64,000 nt of DNA from Paraburkholderia lacunae (GTDB taxonomy: Bacteria > Pseudomonadota > Gammaproteobacteria > Burkholderiales > Burkholderiaceae): contig NZ_QHKS01000025.1 in assembly GCF_003353175.1 (NCBI RefSeq), positions 56,486 through 120,485 on the forward strand, in the 5' to 3' direction. The notes below the pieces were generated by a model, which saw only the letters and a list, made by a program, of their open reading frames with translations, made no database searches and was not told the origin of the DNA. Both the position numbers and the translations under genes were made by a program. This document shows, one piece after another, positions 27,371-35,371 of this stretch; the stretch's first letter is position 1; each line of letters starts with the position of its first letter.

Positions 27371-27384
27371 CGTCGTGCACGACG
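27371..27384. promoter_or_regulatory. Perfect 14-base palindrome, possible operator
   Basis: CGTCGTGCACGACG is a perfect palindrome; outer arms GTGCGT (27364) and ACGCAC (27392) extend the symmetry. It lies about 130 bases upstream of the chosen transporter start. In GC-rich DNA such palindromes also arise by chance. Confidence 0.3.
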
Positions 27385-27438
27385 GCGAGGCACGCACCGC
27401 GAACCCGCCGTGGATCAGCCCGATACGGGCCCGCTCCA

Positions 27439-27498
27439 CATGGGCCGGCCTGAGATGGGCCAGCCCGTGATGGGCCAGCCCGTGATGGGCCAGCACTA
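27439..27498 (+). repeat. 15-base tandem repeat ahead of the SbmA-like gene
   Basis: About 3.7 copies of GATGGGCCAGCCCGT; the first is degenerate (CATGGGCCGGCCTGA), the last breaks off at GATGGGCCAGCAC. Each unit is itself partly palindromic (GGGC…GCCC) and keeps the frame of the following gene, encoding MGQPV if translated. Confidence 0.85.
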
Positions 27499-27511
27499 CA
27501 TCAGGATGCTC

Positions 27512-29263
27512 ATGACAATGAATACCTCTGCCAGCCCCACGCTGCCACCGGACGAAAAAGTCTCCGCCTGGAGCCTGATCAAGCCTTACTGGGTCTCCGA
27601 AGAACGAAAAACGGCGTGGGGGCTGCTCGTCGCGATCATCGTGATGAATCTGCTCGTCGTGTGGATCAACGTGCGCCTGAATCGCTGGAGCGCCGACTTC
27701 TACAACGCGCTGCAAACCAAGAACGTGCACGATTTCCCGCACCTGCTGATGGTGTTCTCGGGGCTCGCGTTCGGCTTCATCATCCTCGCGGTGTACGGCC
27801 GCTATCTGCGCCAGATGCTCGGCTTCCGCTGGCGCCAGTGGCTGACCACGCGCTATCTGAACGAATGGCTGCATGACAGCGCCTTCTACCGGATCGAACG
27901 CGACCGTCTCGCCGACAACCCCGACCAGCGGATCAGCGACGACCTGCAATCGTTCGCCACCAGCACGCTGACGCTGACGCTCGATCTGCTGTCCACCGTC
28001 GTCACGCTGGTGTCGTTCATCACGATCCTGTGGTCGCTGGCCGGCGCGCTGACCCTCTCGCTCGGCGGCATGCCGATTCAGATTCCGGGCTACATGGTGT
28101 GGGCCGCGGCGCTCTACGCGGTGCTCGGTTCGCTGATCATCCAGAAGGTCGGCCACCCGCTCGTGTCGATCAATTACCAGGCGCAGAAGGTCGAGGCGGA
28201 TTTCCGCTTCGGCCTGATCCGTCTGCGTGAAAACGCCGAGCAGATCGCTTTCTACAACGGCATGGAAACCGAGAAGACGAACGCGCGCACGCTGTTCGGC
28301 CGCATCCGCGACAACTGGTGGCGGGTGATGAAGTACACCAAGCGGCTCACCTTCGTGCTGAGCTTCTATGGTCAGATCGCGATCATCTTTCCGTTGGTGG
28401 TCGCCGCGCCGCGCTACTTCGCGGGCGCCTTCACGTTCGGCGTGCTGATGCAGATTTCGAGCGCATTCGGCACCGTCAGCGATTCGTTTTCGTGGTTCAT
28501 CAACAGTTACGGTACCCTGGTCGAATGGCGCGCTACCGTGAACCGGTTGCGTGAATTCAGGCGCGTCGTGCATGCGCCGCGCCTGAAGGAATCGGTGTCC
28601 CCGGCTACCGCGCATGGCGGCATCAACCTGCATTTCGTCGACGACGACAAGCTCTCCACCGACGGCCTCAAGCTCGCGCTGCCGAACGGCAACCCGCTGT
28701 CGCGCATTCGGGATATCGCGATTCAGCCGGGCTCGCGCTGGCTGGTGCGCGGTCCGTCCGGCTCGGGCAAGAGCACGCTGATGCGCGCACTCGCGGGCCT
28801 CTGGCCGTTCGGCGACGGCTCGATCGACGCGCCGGTCAACGCGCGCATGATGTTCATCCCGCAGGTCAGCTACATGCCGATCGGCACGCTGAAAGCGGCG
28901 CTCACTTACCCGTCCCCCGCCGATACCTATACCGACGAAGAATGCCGCGAAGCGCTGCGTGTCTGTCATCTGTCGGAGTATGCCGACCGGTTGCAGGAAT
29001 CCGGACACTGGACGCGGATTCTGTCGCCGGGCGAACAACAACGTTTGGCCGCCGCGCGCGTTCTGCTGCACAAGCCCGACTACCTGTTCCTCGACGAAGC
29101 GACCAGTGCGCTCGACGCAGAAAACGAAGCGCGTCTTTATCACCTGTTCACCGAGCGGCTGCCGAAGGCGGCGATCGTCAGCGTCGCGCATCGCGAATCG
29201 CTGGCGGCCTATCACGGGGAAACGCTTGACGTCGAGCGTTCTGACGAACCCGTCGCGGCATGA
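27512..29263 (+). CDS. SbmA/BacA-like ABC transporter (fused membrane and ATPase domains)
   Basis: 583 residues. N-terminal membrane domain of the SbmA_BacA type (LIKPYWVSEERKTAWGLL, RYLNEWLHDSAFYRIE, NPDQRISDDLQSF), then an ATPase with Walker A GPSGSGKST, signature LSPGEQQRLAAARVLL, Walker B YLFLDEATSALD and H-loop VAHRESL. This family includes YddA/BclA-type exporters or importers of peptides and vitamin B12-like compounds. The frame is open back to 27410 through the 15-base repeat, but AGGA 5 bases before 27512 supports the later start. Overlaps the next gene by 4 bases. Confidence 0.92.
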   Translation: MTMNTSASPTLPPDEKVSAWSLIKPYWVSEERKTAWGLLVAIIVMNLLVVWINVRLNRWSADFYNALQTKNVHDFPHLLMVFSGLAFGFIILAVYGRYLRQMLGFRWRQWLTTRYLNEWLHDSAFYRIERDRLADNPDQRISDDLQSFATSTLTLTLDLLSTVVTLVSFITILWSLAGALTLSLGGMPIQIPGYMVWAAALYAVLGSLIIQKVGHPLVSINYQAQKVEADFRFGLIRLRENAEQIAFYNGMETEKTNARTLFGRIRDNWWRVMKYTKRLTFVLSFYGQIAIIFPLVVAAPRYFAGAFTFGVLMQISSAFGTVSDSFSWFINSYGTLVEWRATVNRLREFRRVVHAPRLKESVSPATAHGGINLHFVDDDKLSTDGLKLALPNGNPLSRIRDIAIQPGSRWLVRGPSGSGKSTLMRALAGLWPFGDGSIDAPVNARMMFIPQVSYMPIGTLKAALTYPSPADTYTDEECREALRVCHLSEYADRLQESGHWTRILSPGEQQRLAAARVLLHKPDYLFLDEATSALDAENEARLYHLFTERLPKAAIVSVAHRESLAAYHGETLDVERSDEPVAA

Positions 29264-30033
29264 GCGGCGCTGAAGTCGAGCGCGTCGTGCTGATCACCGG
29301 AGCCGGCTCCGGGATCGGTGCGGCACTAGCCCGACGCATTGCCGCGCCGCGCACGGCGTTGATGCTGCATGCACGCGGCGGCGACGACGAAGCGCGCCAA
29401 CGGCTCGCCCAGGTTGCCGCCGATTGCAGCGCGAACGGCGCAAACTGCGCGACGGTGTTCGGCGATCTGGCCGAACGCGGCGCCGCGGAGCACATCGTTC
29501 ACCAGACGCTCGCGCGCTTCGGCGCCCTCGATCAGCTGGTCGCCAACGCGGGCCACGCGCAACGGCAAACGCTCAACGCGCTCGACACGGACAAATTGAG
29601 CGCAGCCTTCGCCGCGATGCCGGCCGCGTTCGCCGCGCTGGTCAAACGCGCGACACCTGCGCTGGAGACATCGAAACGAGGCCGCGTCGTCGCGCTCAGT
29701 TCGTTCGTCGCGCACCGCTATCGCGCGGACGCACCGTTCGCCGCTACGGCTGCGGCGAAGGCAGCAGTCGAATCGCTGGCGAGAACCGCGGCCGCCGAAC
29801 TCGCGCCGCATGGCGTGACGGTCAATTGCGTCGCGCCCGGCTACACCCGTAAAGATCGCGGCCCCAGTGCCGATAATGCATCCGTGTGGACTCGCGCCGC
29901 CGAAGCGACACCGCTCGGCCATGTCGCCGAGCCCGCGGATATCGCCGCCCTGATCGCGTTTCTGTTGTCGGACGAAGCGCGCCACATTACCGGCCAAGTG
30001 ATCCACGTCGACGGCGGCCTCACGCTCGGCTAA
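29260..30033 (+). CDS. SDR-fold protein lacking the catalytic tyrosine
   Basis: 257 residues with a classical short-chain dehydrogenase fold: nucleotide-binding TGAGSGIGAAL near residue 12, the NAG motif VANAGHA, Ser147/148 in VVALSSF, and the C-terminal GQVIHVDGGLTLG. At the active site, where the family has Tyr-X-X-X-Lys, this protein has Thr163-Ala-Ala-Ala-Lys167. Catalysis by the usual mechanism is therefore doubtful. Translationally coupled (ATGA) to the SbmA-like transporter. Confidence 0.88.
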   Translation: MSGAEVERVVLITGAGSGIGAALARRIAAPRTALMLHARGGDDEARQRLAQVAADCSANGANCATVFGDLAERGAAEHIVHQTLARFGALDQLVANAGHAQRQTLNALDTDKLSAAFAAMPAAFAALVKRATPALETSKRGRVVALSSFVAHRYRADAPFAATAAAKAAVESLARTAAAELAPHGVTVNCVAPGYTRKDRGPSADNASVWTRAAEATPLGHVAEPADIAALIAFLLSDEARHITGQVIHVDGGLTLG

Positions 30034-30239
30034 GCGGCGCGGCGCCAGTCGCAAGGCCAGCGCATGCTGCGAGGCAACCCGCCGCAAGATCCGGAAACAC
30101 GCGACAAGAGTTAGAAAGCATTTACGAAGCGGGCAAGCTGTTCCGCGCTTTGAAAATGCGCTGTAGCAGCGACGATAGTCGTGCGGGCCGAACCACGTCC
30201 GGCCCACCATGCCATTCACTGCTACCGGACTCGCCGCCC

Positions 30240-30701
30240 ATGTCATTCGATCGCCGCGCCACTCCTCTGATCCAGCGCCTCGCGCTTGTTCTCGGCGCAG
30301 GACTGCTGCTGCCGAGCGCCGCTGACGCTGCCCAAACCTCCCAGCCGGGCGAGCCGGCGGACGTTTGCCCGGCGCTCAAATTCATCGTCGACGCACCCGA
30401 CTTCAAGCAATTGCACACGCAGCCCGCCGCGCAATTGCCGGGGCTGTCGAACGCGGACGACTGCCGCGCGAACAGCCGCTCGTACGATTGCCACTGGCGC
30501 GCGCATTGGCAAGCCGACGGCGTCGTCAACGATCCGCTCGAAGAATTCGGCGCCGATATCGCCGCCTGCTTTCCGAACGTCGTGCACGACGTCAACACGC
30601 CGACGCAGCAGCATTTCATCGTGACCACCGCCGAGCGGCGCGTCAACGTCACCGCCAGCGTACATGGGCAAAACGAATTGCGCCTGCGCGTCACCCGCTG
30701 A
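30240..30701 (+). CDS. Uncharacterised exported protein with four cysteines
   Basis: 153 residues. Signal peptide at residues 1-31 (ending SAADA). The mature part has four Cys (DVCPAL, DDCRAN, YDCHWR, AACFPN), suggesting two disulfides, and the C-terminal part FIVTTAERRVNVTASV is beta-rich. I do not recognise a family. The frame is open further upstream, but the start at 30240 is the one that gives a signal peptide. It follows the SDR gene by 206 bases. Confidence 0.75.
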   Translation: MSFDRRATPLIQRLALVLGAGLLLPSAADAAQTSQPGEPADVCPALKFIVDAPDFKQLHTQPAAQLPGLSNADDCRANSRSYDCHWRAHWQADGVVNDPLEEFGADIAACFPNVVHDVNTPTQQHFIVTTAERRVNVTASVHGQNELRLRVTR

Positions 30702-30760
30702 GCGTGAACTCGCTCGCCGTTACCCGCCGCCTTGCTCACCGTTGCGAGAGGCCCCGCGTC

Positions 30761-31390
30761 ATGACCTTCACGCCGAGCTTGCGCGCTTGCGCTTCAACGC
30801 ATGCCCCACTGGCTGGATGGGCCAAGTTGCGGCGGCTTGCCGCCGTCGCCGTGCTCGCCTTCGGCCTGAACGGTTGCGCGTGGACACTGATCTCGGCGGC
30901 CGACGCCACCGGTTCGGTGATTCAGGCGGGCTACGCGATCGCATCGAACTATTCGTCGCCGACCTTCGTCAACGGGCGGCCGGCGTCAGTGCATAACGTC
31001 TGCATCGAAGTGAATCAGACGGTATCGGTCGGCGATTTCGTGCCGGCGCTGCAACTCGCGCTCGAGCGGCGCGGCATTCATTCGGATGTCTACAATCCGG
31101 GCACCTCGCCGGCCGGATGCGAAGCGCGGCTCGTCTATAACGCCGCGATCGACTACGGCCGCCGCTCGTTCAGCGACGAGTCGATTCAGTACCTGTCGAT
31201 CATCGATCTGACGCTGATCCAGAACGGCCGCATTCTGGTCACCGCGCGTTATCAGACCGGTGGCCTCAATGCCGACCGCTTCTCCAACGCATCGACCAAG
31301 CTCAACGGCTTGATCGAGCGGATGGTGGTCGATCAGACCGTGTTCCGCCCGCAAACGATGCAGACCATTCAGACTTCCCAGGTAAACTGA
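30761..31390 (+). CDS. Uncharacterised lipoprotein (Sbal_3080-like)
   Basis: 209 residues. Long charged N terminus, hydrophobic core and lipobox LNGC (Cys near 39). The mature part includes SVGDFVPALQLALERRGI and YLSIIDLTLIQNGRILVTARYQ, reminiscent of Sbal_3080-type lipoproteins; function unknown to me. The start at 30761 is preferred to the longer frame, which runs through the preceding gene in another reading frame. Confidence 0.8.
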   Translation: MTFTPSLRACASTHAPLAGWAKLRRLAAVAVLAFGLNGCAWTLISAADATGSVIQAGYAIASNYSSPTFVNGRPASVHNVCIEVNQTVSVGDFVPALQLALERRGIHSDVYNPGTSPAGCEARLVYNAAIDYGRRSFSDESIQYLSIIDLTLIQNGRILVTARYQTGGLNADRFSNASTKLNGLIERMVVDQTVFRPQTMQTIQTSQVN

Positions 31391-31519
31391 ACAAGCTCTG
31401 AACAAGCAGACTGAGCAGGTGAAGCGAGTAAGCAGGCTGAGCAGTTCGCTTGCCATTTCTTACGCGGGAAAGGATTCGAAAGCGTTGTGCGCTTTGCGCT
31501 GCTCGCACGGATCACTAAG

Positions 31520-32269
31520 ATGATCCGAATGAACCAATCCATTCTGGTCGTCGACGACGACCCCGTCGTACGCGAGCTCGTCAGCGAATATCTCCAAGGG
31601 CGCGGTTTCAAGGTTTCCGTGCTCGAACACGGTATGGCGTTGCAGCGTAAATTGCAGGACGACCGTCCGGCGCTGGTCGTGCTCGACATCATGATGCCGG
31701 AGCTCGACGGCATCAGTGCGCTGCGCGCGCTGCGCGTCGCCGGCGACGATATTCCCGTGATTCTGCTGACCGCGCGCGCCGACGTGATCGACCGCGTGAT
31801 CGGCCTCGAACTCGGCGCCGACGATTATCTCGGCAAGCCGTTCGAACCGAGCGAGCTGGTCGCGCGGATCCGCACGGTGCTGCGCCGCCGCGGCGCGATT
31901 GCGCCGAGCGCGCCGGAACATCGTGCGCCGTATCGCTTCGGCCGCTTCGAGGTGAATTTCCCGGCGCGCGAGTTGCGCCGCGACGGCGAGCGCATCACGC
32001 TGCGTTCCAGCGAATTCGCCATGCTCAAAGTGTTCGTCACGCATGCGATGACCGTGCTGACGCGCGCGCAGTTGCTCGAGAAACTGCACGGCAATAGCGA
32101 GGTGCATCGCAATCGCAGCCTGGACGTGTCGATCTGGCGTTTGCGGCGGCTGATCGAAGTCGATCCGTCCGAGCCGCGCTATGTGCAAACCGTGTGGGGA
32201 CGTGGCTATGTATTCGTGCCCGACGGCGAAATCGGCGCGGCGGAGCGCAGCGCGCCCCCGCTCGTCTAG
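31520..32269 (+). CDS. OmpR-family response regulator (first of two paralogues)
   Basis: 249 residues. Receiver domain with acidic pocket VDDDP, phospho-acceptor Asp56 (VVLDIMMP) and GADDYLGKPF Lys, then an OmpR-type winged-helix domain with RSLDVSIWRLRRLIE and VWGRGYVFVPDG. No kinase lies beside it on this side; the nearest is at 35.4 kb. It is highly similar throughout to the regulator at 34631-35371, pointing to duplication. Start could also be 31529. Confidence 0.94.
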   Translation: MIRMNQSILVVDDDPVVRELVSEYLQGRGFKVSVLEHGMALQRKLQDDRPALVVLDIMMPELDGISALRALRVAGDDIPVILLTARADVIDRVIGLELGADDYLGKPFEPSELVARIRTVLRRRGAIAPSAPEHRAPYRFGRFEVNFPARELRRDGERITLRSSEFAMLKVFVTHAMTVLTRAQLLEKLHGNSEVHRNRSLDVSIWRLRRLIEVDPSEPRYVQTVWGRGYVFVPDGEIGAAERSAPPLV

Positions 32270-32295
32270 CGCAGCGCGCGAGTGTGAAACGAGGC

Positions 32296-32315
32296 ACGCC
32301 TCGCGTTCGAGGCGT
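32296..32315. terminator. Hairpin between convergent regulator and flgH genes
   Basis: ACGCCTCG-CGTT-CGAGGCGT forms an 8-bp stem exactly in the 51-base gap between convergent stops. It lacks a U-run, so terminator activity is uncertain. Confidence 0.35.
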
Positions 32316-32320
32316 CGGCG

Positions 32321-32992
32321 CTAGAACGTCAGCACGCTCAGGAACATGCGCTGCAGCCAGCCCATCGTCGTCGCGTCGGACACCATCCCCACGCCCGTCT
32401 GTTCGATGCGCGCGTTCGCGACCTTGCTCGAAGCGACATAATTGCCCGCGTCGATATCCTTCGGATTGACGATGCCGGACAGGCGCAAGCGGTCGCGGTT
32501 GCCGCTCATCGAGATGACCTTCTCGCCCGACACCACCAGATTGCCGGTAGACATGGTGCCGATCACGGTGACCGCCAATGTGCCGGTCATGCCATTAACA
32601 TCGGTGAGACTGCCCTGCCCTTTGAAGTCGGTGTTGGCCGAGCCGACATTGAAGAGTTTCGCGAGCCGCGCGGCGGCGTTGCTCGAATGATCGGCGGCGT
32701 CGGCGGTGATGCTGCTCGAACGGCTCGCCGCCGCGGTCGAGCTATTGTTGCCGCTGTACGATTCCGCAAGGCGAATCGTCAGCACGTCGCCGATATGCTG
32801 CGCGCGCGGCGTTTCATAGAGCAGCAGCGGCGCGCCCGCCTGATAGATCGCGCCCTGCGTGTTGACGTTCAGCGGCGCCGACGCGAGCGGCGGCAACATC
32901 GGCGTGTCGACGATCGAGGGCTGGCTGCTGCTTGCGCAAGCCGCGAGGCAGGCCGCCGCGCCTAGCGCGACAGTGAGACGTAGCGCAGTCAT
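32321..32992 (-). CDS. flgH: Isolated flagellar L-ring protein FlgH
   Basis: 223 residues. Lipobox LAAC near residue 19, then FlgH motifs GAIYQAGAPLLLYETPRAQHIGD, SGNNSSTAAASR, LAVTVIGTMSTGNLVVSGEK, LRLSGIVNP and the C-terminal MGWLQRMFLSVLTF. FlgH builds the outer-membrane ring of the flagellar rod. No flgI, flgG, flgJ or any flagellar gene is adjacent; neighbours are small exported proteins and two-component regulators. The start at 32992 is fixed by the lipoprotein signal. Last of a four-gene minus-strand set. Confidence 0.93.
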   Translation of the reverse strand: MTALRLTVALGAAACLAACASSSQPSIVDTPMLPPLASAPLNVNTQGAIYQAGAPLLLYETPRAQHIGDVLTIRLAESYSGNNSSTAAASRSSSITADAADHSSNAAARLAKLFNVGSANTDFKGQGSLTDVNGMTGTLAVTVIGTMSTGNLVVSGEKVISMSGNRDRLRLSGIVNPKDIDAGNYVASSKVANARIEQTGVGMVSDATTMGWLQRMFLSVLTF

Positions 32993-33110
32993 GGGTGCTC
33001 CTTGGCCGGATCGGCCGGAATAAAAAAAACGGACCTTGCGGCCAGCGTGCCGCAATGGTCACAGACGCGATCACACGCGTGGTCGTCTGCGTGGTAGCCG
33101 AAGCGACGCA

Positions 33111-33821
33111 TCAACCCGCCTCCGCGCCGCTCGCCTGCCACTGCCGCACGACCGATTTCACCCATGCGTCCGAACCCTTCAGCAAATAGGTGAGCGTGCC
33201 GTTGCGGGTGCCCGGCAGAAAACACAAGGTGATCGAACTCACCGCGTTTTCCCAGATGTACATCGGTATCGCGCCGGACGACGATGCCTGTTGCGCGACG
33301 AGACGCGGTGCGCCGTAACGGTCGGCGAGCGCCTCGTGCAGGTCTTCGGCGGTGACCTCGTCGATCACGAAGGAAATCTCGTACAGACGCAGCGCGCTCT
33401 GCTCGTCGACGCGCGCAAAGCGCAGCACGTGCTCCTGCGCCGGCGCGCCGTCGACGACGGCTTGCGAGACGGACCAGCCGTCGTCCGCGCGATGCGCCCA
33501 GCGGCACGCCACGGTCAGACTCTCACGCGATTTCAGGCGCATGCCGAGCGCACCCGCCTGCACGTCGGTCTCGCAGACGGGCACGCTGCCGAGCGGCGTC
33601 GCCCGCACGGTCGAGCCGGAACGGAACTCGTCGAGCGTGATGCCGAGCGCAATGCCTCGAAACGCGAACGGAACGTCCGGCGAACGCTTGCGCGTGTCGG
33701 CGGATGCCGCCTTCGACGCAGCGCTGGCAGCCGCTTCGCGCGCCGCCGGCTGGGACTTCGCGAGCAACGGGAACATGGCGCCGACGAGCGCCAACGCACA
33801 GGCAATCCGTTTGAGTTTCAT
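33111..33821 (-). CDS. Uncharacterised secreted protein
   Basis: 236 residues: signal peptide (MKLKRIACALALVGAMFPLLA), an Ala/Ser-rich linker (residues 26-45), then a globular part with FRGIALGITLDEFRSG, VCETDV, VACRWAH and ITLCFLPGTRNGTLTYLL. Three Cys in the mature part. No family recognised with confidence. Its start is 3 bases from the stop of the small lipoprotein gene, so they are one transcript; flgH follows after 118 bases. Confidence 0.8.
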   Translation of the reverse strand: MKLKRIACALALVGAMFPLLAKSQPAAREAAASAASKAASADTRKRSPDVPFAFRGIALGITLDEFRSGSTVRATPLGSVPVCETDVQAGALGMRLKSRESLTVACRWAHRADDGWSVSQAVVDGAPAQEHVLRFARVDEQSALRLYEISFVIDEVTAEDLHEALADRYGAPRLVAQQASSSGAIPMYIWENAVSSITLCFLPGTRNGTLTYLLKGSDAWVKSVVRQWQASGAEAG

Positions 33822-33824
33822 GAT

Positions 33825-34022
33825 TCAGTCGAGGGCGGATGAACACATGTCGAACGGCGTGGCCGCCGCATGGCCGACCACGGGGACGATTTTCAGCGTC
33901 GCCGAGACCACCCGGCACGGCAGCGCCGCGACGCCGCAGCCGCCGAGCGGCAGCAGCGCCGCGCCAAGCGTCAACCACGCAGCGACACGGATGAAGCGGT
34001 CGAATATTTTCGGGGTCGACAC
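33825..34022 (-). CDS. Small lipoprotein (65 residues)
   Basis: Begins MSTPKIFDRFIRVAAW, with a hydrophobic core and lipobox PLGGC (Cys near residue 29); the mature peptide (~36 aa) holds two more Cys (LPCRVV, DMCSSA) and VVGHAAATPFD. Small lipoproteins of this kind recur in Burkholderiaceae without known function. Sits 15 bases after the preceding 60-codon ORF. Confidence 0.75.
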   Translation of the reverse strand: MSTPKIFDRFIRVAAWLTLGAALLPLGGCGVAALPCRVVSATLKIVPVVGHAAATPFDMCSSALD

Positions 34023-34037
34023 AGGGGCCTCGGTGCG

Positions 34038-34220
34038 TCAGGCTGTCGTATTGACGGAATGCCCGACGAGGCCGGCAGGCATCGACGGCGACGGCTGAGC
34101 GGCGGATTCCCGCGCTTGCGGCGTCACCGCCTGGCTGCTCGGAGCCGAAGGCTTTTCCACCGCCGGCGTAGACGCTAGCGAAGGAAGGTGGGCTGAACTG
34201 AAATTACTGTGAACGGTCAT
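34038..34220 (-). CDS. Small Ser/Pro/Ala-rich protein (60 residues)
   Basis: Starts MTVHSNFSSAHLPSL and continues as a hydrophilic, low-complexity Ser/Pro/Ala peptide with no hydrophobic segment. It heads the minus-strand set leading to flgH. Composition is like the unstructured N termini of type III-secreted proteins, but that is only a resemblance. The frame is open to 34316; 34220 is the more plausible start. Confidence 0.5.
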   Translation of the reverse strand: MTVHSNFSSAHLPSLASTPAVEKPSAPSSQAVTPQARESAAQPSPSMPAGLVGHSVNTTA

Positions 34221-34630
34221 GATGAGCCTCGCGTGGCACCGGGTTTCGATTTCACGCCGCCTGTCGCGGGCCCAAGGCGTTAGGCTGTATTCGACATGCG
34301 GCGCAACGTACTGCATGACGAATCATGTCGCCGCACGCGCGGTGGCGATGCATGAAGAAAAGCGCGCTTTTCAGCGGTTCTTACGAGTCGTTGCGAGCCG
34401 TTGCGATTCATTTCGATCGAGCGCCAATTCTTTCATCAGAGGAATATCAGTGATGCGAAACGTTTCCCGCCTGGCCGGGCGGGTTGCCAAATATGGCAGT
34501 GCCGAAATATGCGATGAGCCTTTGGCGGCTGGCCTCGCGCGAGAAGCGGAGCGCGCGGCGCGTGACTGCGTAAGCATTGGTAAGAAAACAGTCGGCCGCG
34601 CGTCACGCGCGCCAGTCTAAAATTTCGGCC
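34221..34630. other. Divergent regulatory gap between the flgH set and the RR-HK pair
   Basis: 410 bases, less GC-rich than its surroundings, without a credible gene (short Arg/Ala-rich ORFs only). It must contain the promoters of both transcripts. It holds the 10-base phased repeats at 34384-34423. Confidence 0.65.
34384..34423. promoter_or_regulatory. Phased 10-base direct repeats, candidate response-regulator site
   Basis: CGAGTCGTTG, CGAGCCGTTG, CGATTCATTT, CGATCGAGCG follow each other without spacers, each beginning CGA. Helical-turn-spaced direct repeats are typical of OmpR/PhoB-family binding sites, and two such regulators are encoded on either side. Confidence 0.4.
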
Positions 34631-35371
34631 ATGAATCCACAGGTCCTTATCGTCGACGACGACCCGGTCGTACGCGATCTGCTATGCAAGTTTCTGCAAT
34701 CGAACGGCTTCGACGCGTCGGTGCTGCACGACGGCACGCATCTGCAACGCCGGCTCGAACGTGAACGCCCGTCGGTGGTCGTGCTCGACATCATGATGCC
34801 GAACACCGACGGCCTGCGCGCGCTCACCGCGTTGCGCGCCGCCGGCGACGACATCCCGGTGATCTTCGTGACGGCGCGCGGCACGGTGGCCGACCGTATC
34901 GTCGGGCTCTCGCTCGGGGCGGACGATTACCTGACCAAGCCGTTCGATCCCCGCGAATTGCTCGCGCGGATCCACACGGTGCTGCGCCGCCGCGGCCCTT
35001 CCACCACCAGTGCGCCGGAGGCCCGCAAGCCGTATCGCTTCGGTCCGTTCGAACTCGACTTCGCCACGCGTTCGCTGTCGCGCGAGGACTCGAAGCTCCC
35101 GCTGCGCGACAGCGAGTTCGCGCTGCTGAAGATCTTCGTCAACAACCCGTACAAGGTGCTGTCGCGCGTGCTGATTCACGATCTCGTGCATCGCGACAAC
35201 CTCGCCTTTCGCGACCGCAGTCTCGACGTGCCGATCTGGCGCCTGCGCCGGGTAATCGAAGACGATCCGTCCAACCCGTGCTACGTGCAAACCGTGCGCG
35301 GTAAAGGCTACGTGTTCGTGCCCGACGCCGACGGCACGCCTTTCGCCGATGAGGCCGCCTCAAGCGCATGA
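34631..35371 (+). CDS. OmpR-family response regulator (second paralogue)
   Basis: 246 residues; VDDDP pocket, phospho-acceptor Asp53 (VVLDIMMP), DDYLTKPF Lys, and winged-helix domain with RSLDVPIWRLRRVIE and VRGKGYVFVPDA. Overlaps the kinase gene by 4 bases, so the two form a cognate pair. The longer frame upstream (to 34577) is not supported. Strongly similar to the regulator at 31.5 kb across both domains. Confidence 0.95.
   Translation: MNPQVLIVDDDPVVRDLLCKFLQSNGFDASVLHDGTHLQRRLERERPSVVVLDIMMPNTDGLRALTALRAAGDDIPVIFVTARGTVADRIVGLSLGADDYLTKPFDPRELLARIHTVLRRRGPSTTSAPEARKPYRFGPFELDFATRSLSREDSKLPLRDSEFALLKIFVNNPYKVLSRVLIHDLVHRDNLAFRDRSLDVPIWRLRRVIEDDPSNPCYVQTVRGKGYVFVPDADGTPFADEAASSA

Larger units (their letters stand above)
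27034..27511. other. Long gap between the thi riboswitch and the SbmA-like gene
   Basis: No convincing gene. It should hold the thi promoter (minus) and the transporter promoter (plus); I find no strong sigma-70 hexamer pair. It contains GCTCAGTC repeats at 27214-27262, a 14-base palindrome at 27371-27384 and a 15-base tandem repeat at 27439-27498. Short ORFs here are Arg/Ser/Ala-rich and look non-coding. Confidence 0.6.

Noticed and set aside
27326..29215. 629-codon open frame antisense to the SbmA-like transporter
   Set aside because: Arg/His/Gln-rich shadow of a well-supported ABC transporter gene.
30122..30739. 205-codon minus-strand ORF over the four-cysteine protein gene
   Set aside because: The plus-strand frame has a clear signal peptide and paired cysteines; the minus frame has neither.
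34219..34620. 133-codon ORF in the divergent gap before the second regulator
   Set aside because: No ribosome site or domain, covers the presumed promoters and the 10-base repeats, and has shadow-like composition.
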